From assembly GCA_003551705.1 (NCBI GenBank), contig PUNJ01000098.1, forward strand, positions 1 to 35,682: DNA of 35,682 nt, in the 5' to 3' direction. Under the pieces are notes generated by a model, which ran no database searches, was not told where the DNA came from, and saw nothing but the letters and a program-made list of their open reading frames with translations. Position 1 is the stretch's first letter, and every line of letters begins with the position of its first letter. Below are positions 25,576-34,923 of this stretch, one piece after another. The DNA comes from Chloroflexota bacterium. GTDB lineage: Bacteria; Chloroflexota; Dehalococcoidia; UBA2247; RBG-13-53-26. Made by a program: the position numbers and the translations under genes.

Positions 25576-26175
25576 ATGCTACATGGCCCCAGCAACATAA
25601 TACCCATGGTCATAGAGACCAGCGCCAGGGGTGAGCGTGCCTATGATATCTACTCCTTATTGCTCCGCGAGCGTATCATTTTCCTGGGCACACCAATCAA
25701 TGATCAGGTAGCCAACCTGATCATTGCCCAACTCCTTTACCTGGACAGAGAGGACCCAGACAAAGACATCAACCTCTATATCAACTGCCCCGGTGGGGTA
25801 GTCAGTGCGGGACTGGCACTGTACGATACTATCCAGATCATCAAGCCAGAAGTGGCCACCATCTGCGTAGGCATGGCGGCCAGCATGGGTACCGTGCTTC
25901 TTGCCTCAGGAGCCAATGGTAAACGGTCCTCCCTCCCCAATGCCACCATACACATGCATCAGGCTGTGGGCGGAGCCCAGGGACAGGCCGCGGATATAGA
26001 GATCGCTGCCAGGGAAATCATGCGTCTGCAGGATATCCTCAGAAATGTCCTGGCCAAACATACCGGCCAGTCCGTTGAAAAGATCGCCCACGACACCGAC
26101 CGTGATTTCTACTTGAATCCTGAGCAGGCAGTTGATTACGGTATTATTGACGAAATTCTTACAAAACCAGAGTAG
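25576..26175 (+). CDS. clpP: ClpP serine protease subunit, copy 2
   Basis: This is a 199-residue paralogue of the preceding gene, aligned without gaps over 199 residues with about 30 differences by my count. The triad S103, H128 and D177 is kept. Changes cluster around 61-118, including the handle region and SPGG to CPGG at residue 71. The start at 25576 is preferred because AAAGGAGG lies five bases upstream; the frame opens earlier at a GTG (25558) that precedes this ribosome binding site. Two ClpP types could form mixed tetradecamers, as known for ClpP1/ClpP2 in mycobacteria; whether these do is inference. Confidence 0.95.
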   Translation: MLHGPSNIIPMVIETSARGERAYDIYSLLLRERIIFLGTPINDQVANLIIAQLLYLDREDPDKDINLYINCPGGVVSAGLALYDTIQIIKPEVATICVGMAASMGTVLLASGANGKRSSLPNATIHMHQAVGGAQGQAADIEIAAREIMRLQDILRNVLAKHTGQSVEKIAHDTDRDFYLNPEQAVDYGIIDEILTKPE

Positions 26176-26245
26176 TGACCAGGTCTATGGGTATGACAGC
26201 TTGGCTTATGGAGCGCATAACGCAGGACATATCGACAGGGGGCGG

Positions 26246-27052
26246 TCATTCACTGACCAGGGCGTTTATCTCCGAAGTCAGGTCATAACCATCTACAAAG
26301 CTTCCTGAGTCATCCAGCACTCTCTGGCCTTCAATTCTGATCAGTCCCTGGCTAAAGGCTTTGATGGTGGCTGTGATCAATGGCAATTCCCGGACCACGC
26401 CTCGCTGCCTTATGAGTTTGAACAAGGCGTTGTTCTCACCCTGCTGTTCTCTGATTAAAGCGAGCGACCGCTCTTCAACTTCGCGCCAGTGCCTATCAAA
26501 AGGACCTCCAGTTATGGGAAACTTGCAATAGGTAACCACAGGCCCTCTATCAAGCTCAGGCGTCACCAGATGCATCATGGCTCCCGTCCGGGATGCTCTG
26601 GTCTCAATCAAACTCCATATGACTTCCTGCCATGTACCCGATGGCCCATCCGGAGCCGCCGGATGAAGGTTTATGATCTTGTACTGTTGACACATATCTT
26701 GACTCATCACCAGCTTGTAGCCGGCCAGCACGCACAGGTCGGGCCTGTATTCGCCAATCCGGTCCATGACAGCACGATCATAACTACTTCGCCACTCTTC
26801 AATTGAACGCCGCCGCAGATCGGGCTCAAAGTCTCGCGAACCGAGATAGACCAGAGGGATACCATACTGCTTCACAAACTCCATGAAGAGGTCGCTGCTT
26901 TCAGCCTGACCAGGCTCTCGATTCACAAAGACAAACTCTATACGGGCATCAATATCGCCCTTTAGTACCTTATCCTGCATTGCTCTAAGCAGGTCTCTGG
27001 AGGTCTCGCCTCTTCCTGTGGAGAACCATCCCAGTCTATACATGGTGCTCAT
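26246..27052 (-). CDS. PurN-like formyltransferase-family protein
   Basis: This 268-residue protein has the formyltransferase N-terminal fold of PurN/Fmt, enzymes that move a formyl group from 10-formyltetrahydrofolate. Catalytic residues are recognisable: Asn and His in IINLHPAAP, and Asp in TPELDRGPVV. The loop after NLHP is PDGPSGTWQEV rather than the PurN LLPAFKG, so the substrate may differ from glycinamide ribonucleotide. The start at 27052 (MSTMYRLGWFSTG) has GGGG five bases upstream and overlaps the end of the PHP gene by 17 bases, indicating coupling. The C-terminal 60 residues resemble no PurN tail I know. Confidence 0.75.
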   Translation of the reverse strand: MSTMYRLGWFSTGRGETSRDLLRAMQDKVLKGDIDARIEFVFVNREPGQAESSDLFMEFVKQYGIPLVYLGSRDFEPDLRRRSIEEWRSSYDRAVMDRIGEYRPDLCVLAGYKLVMSQDMCQQYKIINLHPAAPDGPSGTWQEVIWSLIETRASRTGAMMHLVTPELDRGPVVTYCKFPITGGPFDRHWREVEERSLALIREQQGENNALFKLIRQRGVVRELPLITATIKAFSQGLIRIEGQRVLDDSGSFVDGYDLTSEINALVSE

Positions 27053-27707
27053 TTTTGCCCCTGAAATTATCGAGAAACGTATGCCAGGTACTGAACAGGT
27101 GGACCAGTGGCGAGCTTCTTCTTCCATGGATACTGCCCCGGGACAGAGCTTGCCGGAATTCGGACGCACTATCAAAGTCGGGCAACTCAACATATGTGGG
27201 TCCGATCTCCAGCAGGGTATGCGCATCGCTGCCGGCACTGCAAAGCAGGCCATGCTTGCCCGCAAAGGCACGAGCCTTCTTGTCTGCAAAAGGCAGAGGC
27301 AGCGCCCTGGCATTATAGACCTCAACCACATCGATGTCAGCAGCTATGGAGTCCAGGGTGAAGAAGCGCTGGTTCAGGCCTCTCATCCAGTCGAAAGGGT
27401 GGGGAATGCATACCAGCCCACCCTGTGCCTTGATCCTGGCAATAGCTTCCTCCGGGGCAATGCCGCTAGGCACCTCCTCAGTCAGAAACATGCCCATGAT
27501 CTCTCCAATTGGTGTCAACACCTCCTCGGCGACAATCACCTTGAAGGGCGCTATTTCCTTCAGTTTAAGACCACCCTGAATGGTACCGTGGTCGGCCACC
27601 ACTACACAGTTGATGCCCACTTTGATACAACGCTTGACTATACCCTCGAGGGAGTTGCGGCAATCAAAAGAGTACTCAGTGTGCAGGTGCAAGTCAGCTT
27701 TGAGCAA
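27036..27707 (-). CDS. PHP-domain metal-dependent phosphoesterase
   Basis: This 223-residue protein of the PHP superfamily would hydrolyse phosphoesters or phosphodiesters with a metal cluster. Metal ligands are visible in DLHLHTEYSFD near the N-terminus, VVADHGTI, EEVLT, CIPHPFD and the late AGSDAHTLLEIG. The start is a TTG at 27707, four bases beyond the efp stop; no ATG fits and no strong ribosome binding site is seen, which suggests coupling to efp. Its 3' end overlaps the formyltransferase gene, so the pair probably works together. The substrate is unknown. Confidence 0.8.
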   Translation of the reverse strand: MLKADLHLHTEYSFDCRNSLEGIVKRCIKVGINCVVVADHGTIQGGLKLKEIAPFKVIVAEEVLTPIGEIMGMFLTEEVPSGIAPEEAIARIKAQGGLVCIPHPFDWMRGLNQRFFTLDSIAADIDVVEVYNARALPLPFADKKARAFAGKHGLLCSAGSDAHTLLEIGPTYVELPDFDSASEFRQALSRGSIHGRRSSPLVHLFSTWHTFLDNFRGKNEHHV

Positions 27708-27711
27708 GGAA

Positions 27712-28269
27712 TCAGCCGGCCCTTTCCAGATATTCAGCAGTCCTGGTATCGACCTTCAGCACATCACCATTGTTTATGAACATGGGCACCTGAATGACCA
27801 GGCCCGTTTCGAGGGTGGCAGGCTTGGTGCCCGCCGTAGCAGTATCGCCCTTGAAAGCGGGACCGGTATCGACGACCTCAAGCTCAACAGCAACAGGCAT
27901 CTCCACACCTACGGGTTCGTCTTTGTACGTGAGCATATCCAGGCTCATGCCCTCTTTCACATAGTTGAGAGCGTCTCCGAGCAAATCAGCGCCAAGCGGC
28001 GTCTGTTCAAATGTCTCATTGTCCATGAAATAGTAAAGGTCTCCATCATTATATAGGTACTGTACGTTCCTGTGCTCCAACCGTGCCCTGGTGAACTTCT
28101 CGCTCGCCTGGAAGGTGCGCTCTATTGTATGGCCCGCCCTTACATCCCTTAGTTTCAACCGTATCTGGGCGCTTCCCCGCCCGATCTTGATATGGTTGAA
28201 ATCGAGTATCTTGTACAATTGGCCATCGAGTTCAATGGTACTTCCCTTCCTCAGTTCACCAGCGCTCAT
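27712..28269 (-). CDS. efp: Translation elongation factor P
   Basis: This is a 185-residue protein with three beta-barrel domains: KOW-like (1-65), OB (66-128) and the C-terminal OB. It relieves ribosome stalling at consecutive prolines. The tip loop reads KIGRGSAQ with Arg31 where E. coli has the modified Lys34 (GKG). The ATG at 28269 is preferred, with GGAGGAG seven bases upstream; a TTG just before it is in frame. The gene sits in the order aroQ, M24 peptidase, efp seen in many bacteria. Confidence 0.95.
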   Translation of the reverse strand: MSAGELRKGSTIELDGQLYKILDFNHIKIGRGSAQIRLKLRDVRAGHTIERTFQASEKFTRARLEHRNVQYLYNDGDLYYFMDNETFEQTPLGADLLGDALNYVKEGMSLDMLTYKDEPVGVEMPVAVELEVVDTGPAFKGDTATAGTKPATLETGLVIQVPMFINNGDVLKVDTRTAEYLERAG

Positions 28270-28293
28270 CAATTTACTCCTCCATTACCATGC

Positions 28294-29361
28294 CTATTTG
28301 GTTGTATTAGTCAAAACTTGCAGACCGGAAGCCCGCACTATCACCGTGTCCTCAATTCTCACGCCACCCCAGCCAGGCACGTATATACCCGGTTCGATGG
28401 TGACCACCATGTTCTCAACCAGGATATCATCGGATTTCACACCCAGCCGGGGCTGCTCGTGCACCGCCAGGCCAACACCATGCCCCAAGCCATGACCGAA
28501 AAACTCAGCAAGCCCTGCCTCCTGGATGATCTTCCGCGCCACACCATCCGCTTGGTCACCCTTCATGCCCGGGCTCACTTCCTCTAGCGCAGCTGTTTGG
28601 GCCTTCAGCACCACCTCATAAATGAACGCCAGGCGCTCAGGCCGTGGACCGACGCAAAGCGTGCGGCTCAAGTCGCTGCAGTAGCCTCCGACCCTGGCAC
28701 CCAGATCGATCACAACCGGCTCTCCTTCCGAAATAGCCCGGCTTGTAGGCCTGGCATGCGGCAGAGCCGCGTTGCGACCCGATGCCACGATGATATCGAA
28801 AGCCATGTCCTCACTGCCGCATTCGTGAAGGAATGCATTCAGTTCCCAGGCAGCTTGCTTCTCGCTCATACCGGCATGGATCCTGGCAGCTATGAAGTCC
28901 ATGGCTTTATCCGCAATCTCACAAGCAGTCTCGATACACGCTATCTCCTCGCTATCCTTCTGTGCCCTGAGCGATTCAACCATCCCTTCCGCCGGGACCA
29001 ATTGCAGACCCCGGTCCCCCACAAGGGATTCCAACCTCCGATATTGCGCAAAAGTGACATGTTCAGGATCAAAACCCACGACACCGTTTGATATGCCGTC
29101 CAAAAGGCCCGGGAGTCCCTCTGTCATGCTCTTCACTCGAACAGTCTCTACAGGAGCGGACACTTCCATCCTGGCTTGCTCAATATGGATGAAGTCCGTT
29201 GCCAGCGTTGTTGCATCCGCCGTTATCAACAAGAAGCCGGCAGTTCCTGTGAACCCGGTAAGGTAGCGATAATTGTTGGCTTCCGTTACCAGAAGGGCAT
29301 CCAGCCGTCTTCCGGTCATTGCCGAGCGCAAGTTAGCGATGCGTTGATAATGCGTGGTCAA
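28294..29361 (-). CDS. Xaa-Pro aminopeptidase (M24 family)
   Basis: This is a 355-residue metallopeptidase that removes an N-terminal residue preceding proline. The creatinase-type N-terminal domain (DALLVTEANNYRYLTGFTG) is followed by the pita-bread domain. Its five metal ligands are recognisable: two Asp (VVIDLGARVGGYCSDLSRT), His (GHGLGHGVGL), Glu (TIEPGIYVPG) and Glu (RIEDTV). The best start is a TTG at 29361 with AAGGAAG five bases upstream; the frame is open further to 29415. It lies between aroQ and efp. Confidence 0.92.
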   Translation of the reverse strand: MTTHYQRIANLRSAMTGRRLDALLVTEANNYRYLTGFTGTAGFLLITADATTLATDFIHIEQARMEVSAPVETVRVKSMTEGLPGLLDGISNGVVGFDPEHVTFAQYRRLESLVGDRGLQLVPAEGMVESLRAQKDSEEIACIETACEIADKAMDFIAARIHAGMSEKQAAWELNAFLHECGSEDMAFDIIVASGRNAALPHARPTSRAISEGEPVVIDLGARVGGYCSDLSRTLCVGPRPERLAFIYEVVLKAQTAALEEVSPGMKGDQADGVARKIIQEAGLAEFFGHGLGHGVGLAVHEQPRLGVKSDDILVENMVVTIEPGIYVPGWGGVRIEDTVIVRASGLQVLTNTTK

Positions 29362-29439
29362 GACTACTTCCTTGATGGGACAAGAAGCTGCGTGTGGAGG
29401 TCTGTACCGGGGCATATACCGAAGGCTGCTGGAACGGAG

Positions 29440-29883
29440 CTAGTATACATCCTGCTTCTCACTTGATACCAAGAACCTCACGGCGGCTGCATAGCTCCTC
29501 CAGCCCAGTCCGCATATTTGTCCAATGGCTACCGGTGCAACGACCGACTCACGCCGGAAGCCTTCACGGGCATGAATGTTCGATATATGTACTTCCACTA
29601 CCGGAAGCCCCGTATCTACCAGGGCGTCCCTGAGCGAGTAACCATAATGCGTAAGAGCTCCGGGGTTTATGACAATACCATTAGCCGATCCGGACTCCTT
29701 TTGTAAGAAATCAATTATGTCGCCCTCACTGTTAGACTGAAACGGCGTCAAGTTGGCCCCCAATTCGCCGGCGTGTTGCTGAAGCAGGCCGTTTATCTCT
29801 TCCAGCGATTTATTGCCGTATATTTCTCTGGACCGTTTACCCAATGCATTGAGGTTTGGTCCATGGATAAGGAGTATCTTCAC
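29440..29883 (-). CDS. aroQ: 3-dehydroquinate dehydratase, type II
   Basis: This 147-residue enzyme of the shikimate pathway converts 3-dehydroquinate to 3-dehydroshikimate. Motifs are complete: IHGPNLNALGKRSREIYG with the catalytic Tyr, the SNSEGDIIDF segment, INPGALTHYGYSLRDAL, and EVHISNIHAREGFR with the catalytic His. The GTG at 29883 is preferred (MKILLIHGPN-type start, AAGGA nine bases upstream). The ATG at 29892 touches that ribosome binding site. It is followed by the aminopeptidase and efp genes. Confidence 0.94.
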   Translation of the reverse strand: MKILLIHGPNLNALGKRSREIYGNKSLEEINGLLQQHAGELGANLTPFQSNSEGDIIDFLQKESGSANGIVINPGALTHYGYSLRDALVDTGLPVVEVHISNIHAREGFRRESVVAPVAIGQICGLGWRSYAAAVRFLVSSEKQDVY

Positions 29884-29949
29884 TGTTCCCATTCCTTCAA
29901 GATTTGGCTCCGGGCATCGTCCCTAATATAAGAACAATACATCAAGTTT

Positions 29950-31863
29950 TCAAGCTTCAACTGTGACTTCGGACTTTTCTTTGAGAGACTTGGTGTTCTT
30001 GCATTTCGGAAAGCCTGTGCAAGCTATAAAGTCGCCATACCTGCCCGTTCGAATCACCATGGGTTTTCCGCATTCCGGGCATGTCTCATCGGTAGGCCTG
30101 TCCGGCTGCTTCACTTTGACCATTTTCTCGCCAGCCTCTTCCAAAGCGTGCTCGAATGGCCCGTAAAATTCTCTTATCGTACCCACCCAGTCCTGGTCTC
30201 CCCTGGCAATTTCATCCAATTCCTTCTCCAAGTGGGCCGTAAACTGTATGTCCACTATGGTGGGAAAATGCTCCACAAGCAGATCATTCACAATCATTCC
30301 CAACTCTAGAGGCTGGAACCTGCCAGACTTCCTCTCAACGTAGTTCCTCCTGCGTAGCGTGGAAATAATCGGTGCATACGTACTTGGCCGGCCAATGCCC
30401 CGCTCTTCAAGGGCCTTCACCAGGGTCGCCTCGTTATATCGAGGTGGAGGCTGGGTGAAATGCTGATCTGGAAACAGGCCGAGTAGTCGTAACGGATCAT
30501 CCTGGTTCAGCACCGGCAGTGGTTTCTTACCGTTTTCGTCCGCCTCTACATCATCCTTTCCTTCACTATAGAGGACCAGAAAACCCAGAAAATGCGGCAC
30601 CGAACCAGATGCCTTCAGCAAATAGGTCTTTACATGATCGGGCTCGAGCGCCTCTATATCCAGAGCCGTGGTGTCGAATTGGGCCGCAGCCATCTGGCTG
30701 GCAATCATCCGTTCCCATATCAGCTTGTACAGCTTAGCCTGATCGTTGGAGAGGAATGGCTTTATAGATGCAGGGTCACGTTCCACCCCGGTAGGGCGAA
30801 CAGCCTCGTGAGCTTCCTGGGCACCGGCGGCCTTCTTGGCAAATATCCGAGGCTTTGCAGGCACATATTCCTGGCCATATTTCTTCGCAATATAGTCCCG
30901 AGTCTCCTGCAGGGCTGATTCAGAGACTCTTGTAGAGTCCGTGCGCATATAGGTTATGAGACCGACCTCGCCCTCATCACCAATAGAAAGCCCTTCATAC
31001 AGCTGCTGGGCAATGAGCATGGTTTTGTCACCGGTAAAATGCAGCTTGCGCCAGGCTTCCTGCTGAAGTGTGCTGGTAATAAAGGGTGGAGAGGGCTGGC
31101 GTGATACTCGCTTCTTTTTCACAGAAGTTACTTTATAAGAAGCCTTCTCCAGTTCCTGAATAACGGGCTTTATATCGTCTTCGGACTCAAGCCTCAGCTT
31201 ACCGTCACCCTTTTTGAGACCGGCCAGCTTTGCCCTGAAGGTGCTCAACTTCTTCTCCTTGGTATCCTTACGAAGTTCAGCCTCAATAGTCCAGTATTCC
31301 TGCGGTACAAAGCTGAGTATTTCCCTTTCCCTCTCAACTATCAGGCGGAGGGCTACCGACTGCACCCGGCCTGCGGAAAGTCTTCCCCTGACCTTGCGCC
31401 ACAGTAAGGGGCTCAGCTTATAACCCACCAAGCGGTCCAGAGTACGCCTGGCCTGCTGAGCGTCGACCAGGTTCATATCAATCTCTCGCGGATGTCCAAA
31501 TGCTTCCTTGATTGCCTGCTCGGTGAGCTCGTGAAAAACGACCCGTCTTGTAGCATGCTGGTCGAGCTTAGCCGCTTGCATCAAGTGCCAGGAAATCGCT
31601 TCACCCTCACGATCGGGGTCTGTAGCCAGATAAACCTCCGACGCCTTAGATGCCGCTTCTTTCAAATCCTTGACCACGTTCTTCTTGGCTCGGGGCACAA
31701 CATAACGGGGAGAGAAGTCATTCTTAACATCCACTCCCAGTGCCTTCTGCGGCAGATCCCGGATGTGGCCGACCGAAGCCTTTATCGTATACCCTTTTCC
31801 CAGGATCTTGCCCAGAGTGCGCGCTTTGGCAGGTGACTCAACTATGACTAGTTTTCTTTGCAT
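29950..31863 (-). CDS. topA: DNA topoisomerase I
   Basis: This 637-residue type IA enzyme relaxes negative supercoils. The Toprim domain has Glu9 (VESPAKA) and the DxDxE-type TDPDREGE at 81-88. The active-site tyrosine is Y305 (GLITYMRTDSTR). The C-terminus carries a single zinc ribbon (CPECGKP...CTGFPKC) and a short basic tail; many bacterial TopA proteins have three to five such repeats, so this is a short form. The gene is 34 bases downstream of dprA, a common order. No strong ribosome binding site is visible before the ATG. Confidence 0.95.
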   Translation of the reverse strand: MQRKLVIVESPAKARTLGKILGKGYTIKASVGHIRDLPQKALGVDVKNDFSPRYVVPRAKKNVVKDLKEAASKASEVYLATDPDREGEAISWHLMQAAKLDQHATRRVVFHELTEQAIKEAFGHPREIDMNLVDAQQARRTLDRLVGYKLSPLLWRKVRGRLSAGRVQSVALRLIVEREREILSFVPQEYWTIEAELRKDTKEKKLSTFRAKLAGLKKGDGKLRLESEDDIKPVIQELEKASYKVTSVKKKRVSRQPSPPFITSTLQQEAWRKLHFTGDKTMLIAQQLYEGLSIGDEGEVGLITYMRTDSTRVSESALQETRDYIAKKYGQEYVPAKPRIFAKKAAGAQEAHEAVRPTGVERDPASIKPFLSNDQAKLYKLIWERMIASQMAAAQFDTTALDIEALEPDHVKTYLLKASGSVPHFLGFLVLYSEGKDDVEADENGKKPLPVLNQDDPLRLLGLFPDQHFTQPPPRYNEATLVKALEERGIGRPSTYAPIISTLRRRNYVERKSGRFQPLELGMIVNDLLVEHFPTIVDIQFTAHLEKELDEIARGDQDWVGTIREFYGPFEHALEEAGEKMVKVKQPDRPTDETCPECGKPMVIRTGRYGDFIACTGFPKCKNTKSLKEKSEVTVEA

Positions 31864-31897
31864 TGTCTTGAACTACCCATCTCCCATTGCCTGACCT

Positions 31898-32989
31898 TCA
31901 GTTTACAATATATGACATGGTACCAACTTGTCTAATTATGCCCCGCAATTCCAGCATTGCCAGAGCACCAGCAACCGCAGCAATGGGCAGACCCGTGCTT
32001 CTACATATGTCATCAATATGTACAGCCTCCTTCGAGAGACACGCCAGCAAACCAGCCTCCACTTCGTTTGCCGGTCCCAGGATCTCCTTCATCTCGATCT
32101 GGCGGTCCACAGCCATGTGCAGGTTCAACTCCTCCATCACGTCCTCCGCATTACGCACCAGCTTGGCCCCATCCTGGATTAGGCGATTAGTCCCTCTGCT
32201 TGCCGGAGAGAAGATGCTGCCCGGAACGGCAAAGACCTCCCGGTTCTGCTCCAAGGCCAGTTGAGCGGTATTCAGAGCCCCGCTGCTATCTCCTGCTTCC
32301 ACCACAATGACTCCCAGGCTCAGCCCGCTGATGATCCTGTTCCGTTGCGGGAAGTGCTCTGCTTTGGGTCGAGTACCCAGGGGAAACTCAGTCACCAAGG
32401 CCCCCTGCTCCATTATCTTCCTGGCCAGGTCCACATGGTCGCTCGGATACACCATATCCAGCCCGCATCCGGTTATGGCTACCGTCCTGCCACCAGCCGC
32501 CAGCGCGGTACGATGGGCGACCGCATCTATTCCTCTGGCCAGTCCGCTCACGATTGTAATCCGGTTCTGCGCCAGGCCTGTTACAATCTCCTCTGTTGCC
32601 TGTTTTCCATATGCGGATGCCCGGCGGGTACCCACGACGCCCACGGACAAGTCATCTTCCGGTAGCAAGGTGCCTCGGATGTACAGCAAGGGGGGATAAT
32701 CGTATATCTCCTTCAGACGCTGAGGGTAGCCGGCGTCATTGCCAGTTGTAACCCTTACCCTGTGGTTTTTGAGTTTCTGCAGTTCAGCATCGAGGGAGAT
32801 TTGTCCTCGTTGGGCAACTATGTTATGCGCCGACCTGGCATCAAGGTTGGCCGCTCGGAGTTCCGCAGCACCAGCATGCCAAGCGCTTTCCAGATCACCA
32901 AAGTAAGCCTCAAGCAGTGAGAGTTTGATACGGCCGATACCTGGGATCAGGCTGAATCCAATCCAATACCTCGCTTCGTCTAAGTCCAT
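31898..32989 (-). CDS. dprA: DNA processing protein DprA/Smf
   Basis: This 363-residue protein protects incoming single-stranded DNA and loads RecA during natural transformation. Order: an N-terminal SAM-like helical domain (GIGRIKLSLLE), an extended Rossmann fold with VGTRRASAYG, SGLARGIDAVAH and EFPLGTRP, and a C-terminal winged-helix DprA domain (from about residue 300). The ATG at 32989 follows GGAGG at about ten or more bases. It leads the dprA-topA pair. Confidence 0.94.
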   Translation of the reverse strand: MDLDEARYWIGFSLIPGIGRIKLSLLEAYFGDLESAWHAGAAELRAANLDARSAHNIVAQRGQISLDAELQKLKNHRVRVTTGNDAGYPQRLKEIYDYPPLLYIRGTLLPEDDLSVGVVGTRRASAYGKQATEEIVTGLAQNRITIVSGLARGIDAVAHRTALAAGGRTVAITGCGLDMVYPSDHVDLARKIMEQGALVTEFPLGTRPKAEHFPQRNRIISGLSLGVIVVEAGDSSGALNTAQLALEQNREVFAVPGSIFSPASRGTNRLIQDGAKLVRNAEDVMEELNLHMAVDRQIEMKEILGPANEVEAGLLACLSKEAVHIDDICRSTGLPIAAVAGALAMLELRGIIRQVGTMSYIVN

Positions 32990-33074
32990 GCCGGGCCAGC
33001 TCCACCTCCATTGTTTGAGAGGCCTGTCCTACTTATCGACGAGGATGCGAGGGTTTTCCACCGGCAAGGAGAGC

Positions 33075-34394
33075 TCAACCCGATGGCTCCTCAGCCAGCG
33101 ACAGGCTCCGCTTGAGCCAGAGCAGGTATTCCTTGTTTTGCCATTGCCATCTCCTTAGCGCCAGACGACCATCCCCCCTTATGAGAAAATCATAGATCTT
33201 GCCCCTTGAGAGCATGCGCAACATGTTGACAGGCGAATAAAATTTCTCCAGTGCCTTCATGGTCTGTTTTTGCATATCAAGAGGCGACATGTTTTCGGGC
33301 CAATGGACCACGTGCATACCGTCGAACAGTTTCCAATCAGTGGGGTACTTCTCCGTGACAAAGCTTCCCGCATCCTTCACCGCTTTGTATAATTTGCTGC
33401 CGATGATGGGTGTAAGCACTGTCAACTGCAGAGTATCGACCCCCAACTTGTGGTATATATCCGAGTAACCTTCGGAAATAAACATGCCATGGACCCTGAT
33501 TCCATAGCGGTGCAGCACCTTTATACATTTCCGGACATCCTCAGGTGTCTGATTCTTACCATAGCTTTTCAGAGTTCGCGGGTTCATCGATTCAAAACCG
33601 ATGGCGATCATGCTACACCCAGCCTGCCTCATCATTTCCAGCATCTCCTCATCTTGAGCAATCCTGACACTCGACTGGGCGGTCCATTTCGTTTTTCTGC
33701 TCCAATAACGGATCATCAGGTCCAGAAGCTCCTTGGTAGTCTTCCTGTTTACACCAAAATTGTCATCTGTAAAAAAGATGTGCTTGTGGTTGGACCTCTG
33801 GATTTCCTTGAAGACGCTTTGCGGACTCCGCGCCCGGTACTTGCGGCCGAACATCGGGGTAACAGAACAGAAGATGCAGTCATTTGGGCAACCTCGGGAG
33901 GTAGTGACCGGGGTGACGGCAGGCCACTTCTTGCCATGCATGACTGAGAAATCGGGGAATGGCAGGTCATCGAGGTTTTCGATAATGCTTCCCCGAACCA
34001 GAGCCTCCCCTCCGTAATTGACGAGATCGGATATCACCGCTTCGCCTTCCCCCGTTACCACATGATCGGCAAACTCCATTGCCTCCTCTGGTGCAAAGGT
34101 GGCATGGCAGCCACCGATGATAACCCGCCCTTTTTCATTCAGCTTCTTGTATGTCTCGGCGATTTCGTAACCGCGGGGAGCAGTTGCGGTCATAATGGAG
34201 ATACAGACGACGTCTGAGTCGGCAAGCCAGCGGAGATCGACCCTTTCCATGTTCTCATTGTAGACGGTGACCTCATGGACAGCTCTTTTCAGTATGGTAG
34301 CCAAGTATATGGGACCGATCATGGGCAACCGTCTGATAACTCGGGTATAGAAGTTATCAAAAGGCGCTTTCGGTTCAATGAATGACACCTTCAT
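33075..34394 (-). CDS. B12-binding-domain radical SAM protein
   Basis: This 439-residue protein has an N-terminal cobalamin-binding-like Rossmann domain (about 1-140) without the classical DxHxxG ligand, so any cobalamin may bind base-off without a His ligand. A radical SAM core follows, with cysteines in GCPNDCIFC at about residue 165. Later motifs FFTDDNFGVN and AIGFESMNP are typical of this class, which includes methylases and ring-forming enzymes. The C-terminus (about 375-439) is basic and lacks an extra iron-sulfur motif. The start at 34394 is preferred (GGGAGG six bases upstream); the frame opens at 34433. It is immediately downstream of two tRNA-Ser genes. The substrate is unknown. 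Confidence 0.85.
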   Translation of the reverse strand: MKVSFIEPKAPFDNFYTRVIRRLPMIGPIYLATILKRAVHEVTVYNENMERVDLRWLADSDVVCISIMTATAPRGYEIAETYKKLNEKGRVIIGGCHATFAPEEAMEFADHVVTGEGEAVISDLVNYGGEALVRGSIIENLDDLPFPDFSVMHGKKWPAVTPVTTSRGCPNDCIFCSVTPMFGRKYRARSPQSVFKEIQRSNHKHIFFTDDNFGVNRKTTKELLDLMIRYWSRKTKWTAQSSVRIAQDEEMLEMMRQAGCSMIAIGFESMNPRTLKSYGKNQTPEDVRKCIKVLHRYGIRVHGMFISEGYSDIYHKLGVDTLQLTVLTPIIGSKLYKAVKDAGSFVTEKYPTDWKLFDGMHVVHWPENMSPLDMQKQTMKALEKFYSPVNMLRMLSRGKIYDFLIRGDGRLALRRWQWQNKEYLLWLKRSLSLAEEPSG

Positions 34395-34496
34395 CCGCCA
34401 CCTCCCAAATGGATTCTTTATCAGCCTGAGCAAGTAGGTCGTATTGGAATCATATCATAAGATGGCAGAAACTGAAAGACAGAGGGATGTTAAAAA

Positions 34497-34584
<88 letters not shown>

Positions 34585-34591
34585 GGCCGGC

Positions 34592-34675
34592 GGAGAGGGT
34601 GGGATTCGAACCCACGCTCGCAGAAGCGAGACCGCTTTTCGAGAGCGGCACCATAAACCACTCGGACACCTCTCC
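34592..34675 (-). tRNA. tRNA-Ser (anticodon CGA)
   Basis: This is a class II tRNA on the minus strand with the same acceptor as its neighbour. The anticodon stem CCGCT/AGCGG encloses loop CTCGAAA, giving anticodon CGA. The variable arm is long and the T-arm reads GGGTTCGAATCCC. CCA is not encoded. It lies seven bases upstream of the GGA gene and is probably co-transcribed with it. Confidence 0.95.
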
Positions 34676-34923
34676 GCTGTCAATATCAAATTGAAACGGG
34701 CCGCCTCAGCGGACCATAAGCGGGCGGGAACCGGATTTCAGACGGTCCATCACCCAACAAGTCACAGTGTACCGTGTCGCAAGAGCTTCGTCAAAACAGT
34801 CCAAATGAGGTCTTTTGAGACCGCAACGAGCACGGATATCAACATAAACGGGAGAACCAGCCACCTCTCAGTGAACCCAAAACACTGCCCCGTTACGTTT
34901 CACATACCCAAGCGGGAGGTCCG
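34676..34923. other. Intergenic stretch between tRNA pair and IS remnant
   Basis: I find no supported gene. A frame across it on the plus strand is mostly tRNA antisense. It presumably holds the tRNA promoter, but no clear box pair was found. Confidence 0.4.
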
